Shown in pieces: positions 13,067 to 13,388 of a stretch of 13,388 nt of DNA. Position 1 is the stretch's first letter; each line of letters begins with the position of its first letter. The stretch spans positions 1 through 13,388 of the forward strand of contig JAJRQP010000079.1 of NCBI GenBank assembly GCA_024280195.1, written 5' to 3'. The position numbers and the translations under genes were made by a program. Source of the DNA: Bacteroidota bacterium (GTDB lineage Bacteria > Bacteroidota > Bacteroidia > Flavobacteriales_D > Crocinitomicaceae). Under the pieces are notes generated by a model. That model was not told the DNA's origin. It saw nothing but the letters and a program-made list of their open reading frames with translations, and ran no database searches.

Positions 13067-13388
13067 AAACACCGCAAGAAATAGTGGATTTAATGATGTC
13101 GAATGATCGATTCAGTAAATGGATGGATTTGAACATTACCAAAATTGATAAAGGAATTTGCGAGGCAACATGCAAGGCAAAGGATGAAATGCTCAACGGT
13201 TTTGATATTCTACATGGTGGAATTACCTATTCTATTTCTGACTCTTTACTCGCTTTTGCTTCCAATGCCTATGGGTATAAATGTGTAAGTATTGAGACCT
13301 CTATTTCGCATACACGTTCTGTGAAAGTCGATGAGGTTCTGACAGCTAAATGCACGGAAATTAACCGAGGAAAGACAATTGGAATTTA
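13063..13388 (+). CDS. paaI: PaaI-type hotdog thioesterase, cut by the window end
   Basis: The 108 visible residues match PaaI-family hotdog acyl-CoA thioesterases, which act as tetramers in the cytosol. The active-site helix reads LNGFDILHGGITYSISDSLLAF, with the HGG turn at 51-53 and the probable catalytic Asp60. The next strand (SIETSISHTRSVK) is also typical. Members linked to phenylacetate breakdown release CoA trapped in dead-end hydroxyphenylacetyl-CoA products. Others of this family act on other aryl- or acyl-CoAs, so the symbol is provisional without seeing paa genes. The GTG at 13063 is chosen because KTPQEIVDLMMSND matches the family N-terminus. A later ATG at 13093 would remove it. 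About 25-35 residues are missing at the C-terminus. Confidence 0.8.
   Translation, partial: MKTPQEIVDLMMSNDRFSKWMDLNITKIDKGICEATCKAKDEMLNGFDILHGGITYSISDSLLAFASNAYGYKCVSIETSISHTRSVKVDEVLTAKCTEINRGKTIGI

Overview
The window looks like chromosomal DNA of a Bacteroidota bacterium, most likely order Flavobacteriales (Fluviicola/Crocinitomicaceae-like; this is an inference). The base composition is AT-rich. Promoters resemble the Bacteroidota -7 element TAnnTTTG. The gene content also fits: a GldA-type ABC ATPase, a 7TMR-DISM/SpoIIE phosphatase, a secreted S9 peptidase and a PaaI-type thioesterase. No rRNA, tRNA or CRISPR array was seen.

Layout. Positions 1-1156 look like worn accessory DNA: the tail of an unidentified lysine-rich protein (stop at 119), about 170 nt of non-coding sequence, the left end and truncated orfA of an IS3-family element, and a two-helix membrane protein of unknown function. 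Positions 1157-3467 (minus strand) hold tyrS and, upstream of it, a gldA-like ATPase gene. Divergent from these are rsgA and dtd (3737-5133), with overlapping stop and start codons. Positions 5236-8094 (minus strand) hold a DUF6304-like cysteine-bearing protein downstream of a large receptor-type PP2C phosphatase. Positions 8213-9919 (plus strand) hold a MazG-like pyrophosphohydrolase and a secreted class 3 lipase. A secreted DPP4-like S9 peptidase follows on the minus strand (10042-12168). The right end (plus strand) carries a small acidic hypothetical protein whose stop overlaps the GTG start of a PaaI-type hotdog thioesterase, which runs off the window.

How the genes work together. tyrS, dtd and rsgA are translation and quality-control housekeeping genes: tRNA charging, removal of D-amino acids from tRNA, and 30S maturation. 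MazG-like proteins often sit beside rsgA-dtd in Flavobacteriales (from memory). The oppositely oriented phosphatase/DUF6304 pair may therefore be an insertion into that cluster. The lipase and peptidase are exported nutrient-scavenging enzymes. The last two genes probably form an operon linked to acyl-CoA metabolism.

The most unusual signal lies between the genes. At least six intergenic regions contain short degenerate arrays with an approximately 8-bp period. Each region uses its own word: AGTTAAGA, NNAATGNT, TGTTAG-based, TAGCTTG-like, TAGTCGAG or GTTAGAGC. The same word often reappears nearby in inverted orientation. The repeat is conserved in period, not in sequence, which does not match a standard repeat class I can name. 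A second candidate is a structured element at about 12341-12487, upstream of the last operon.
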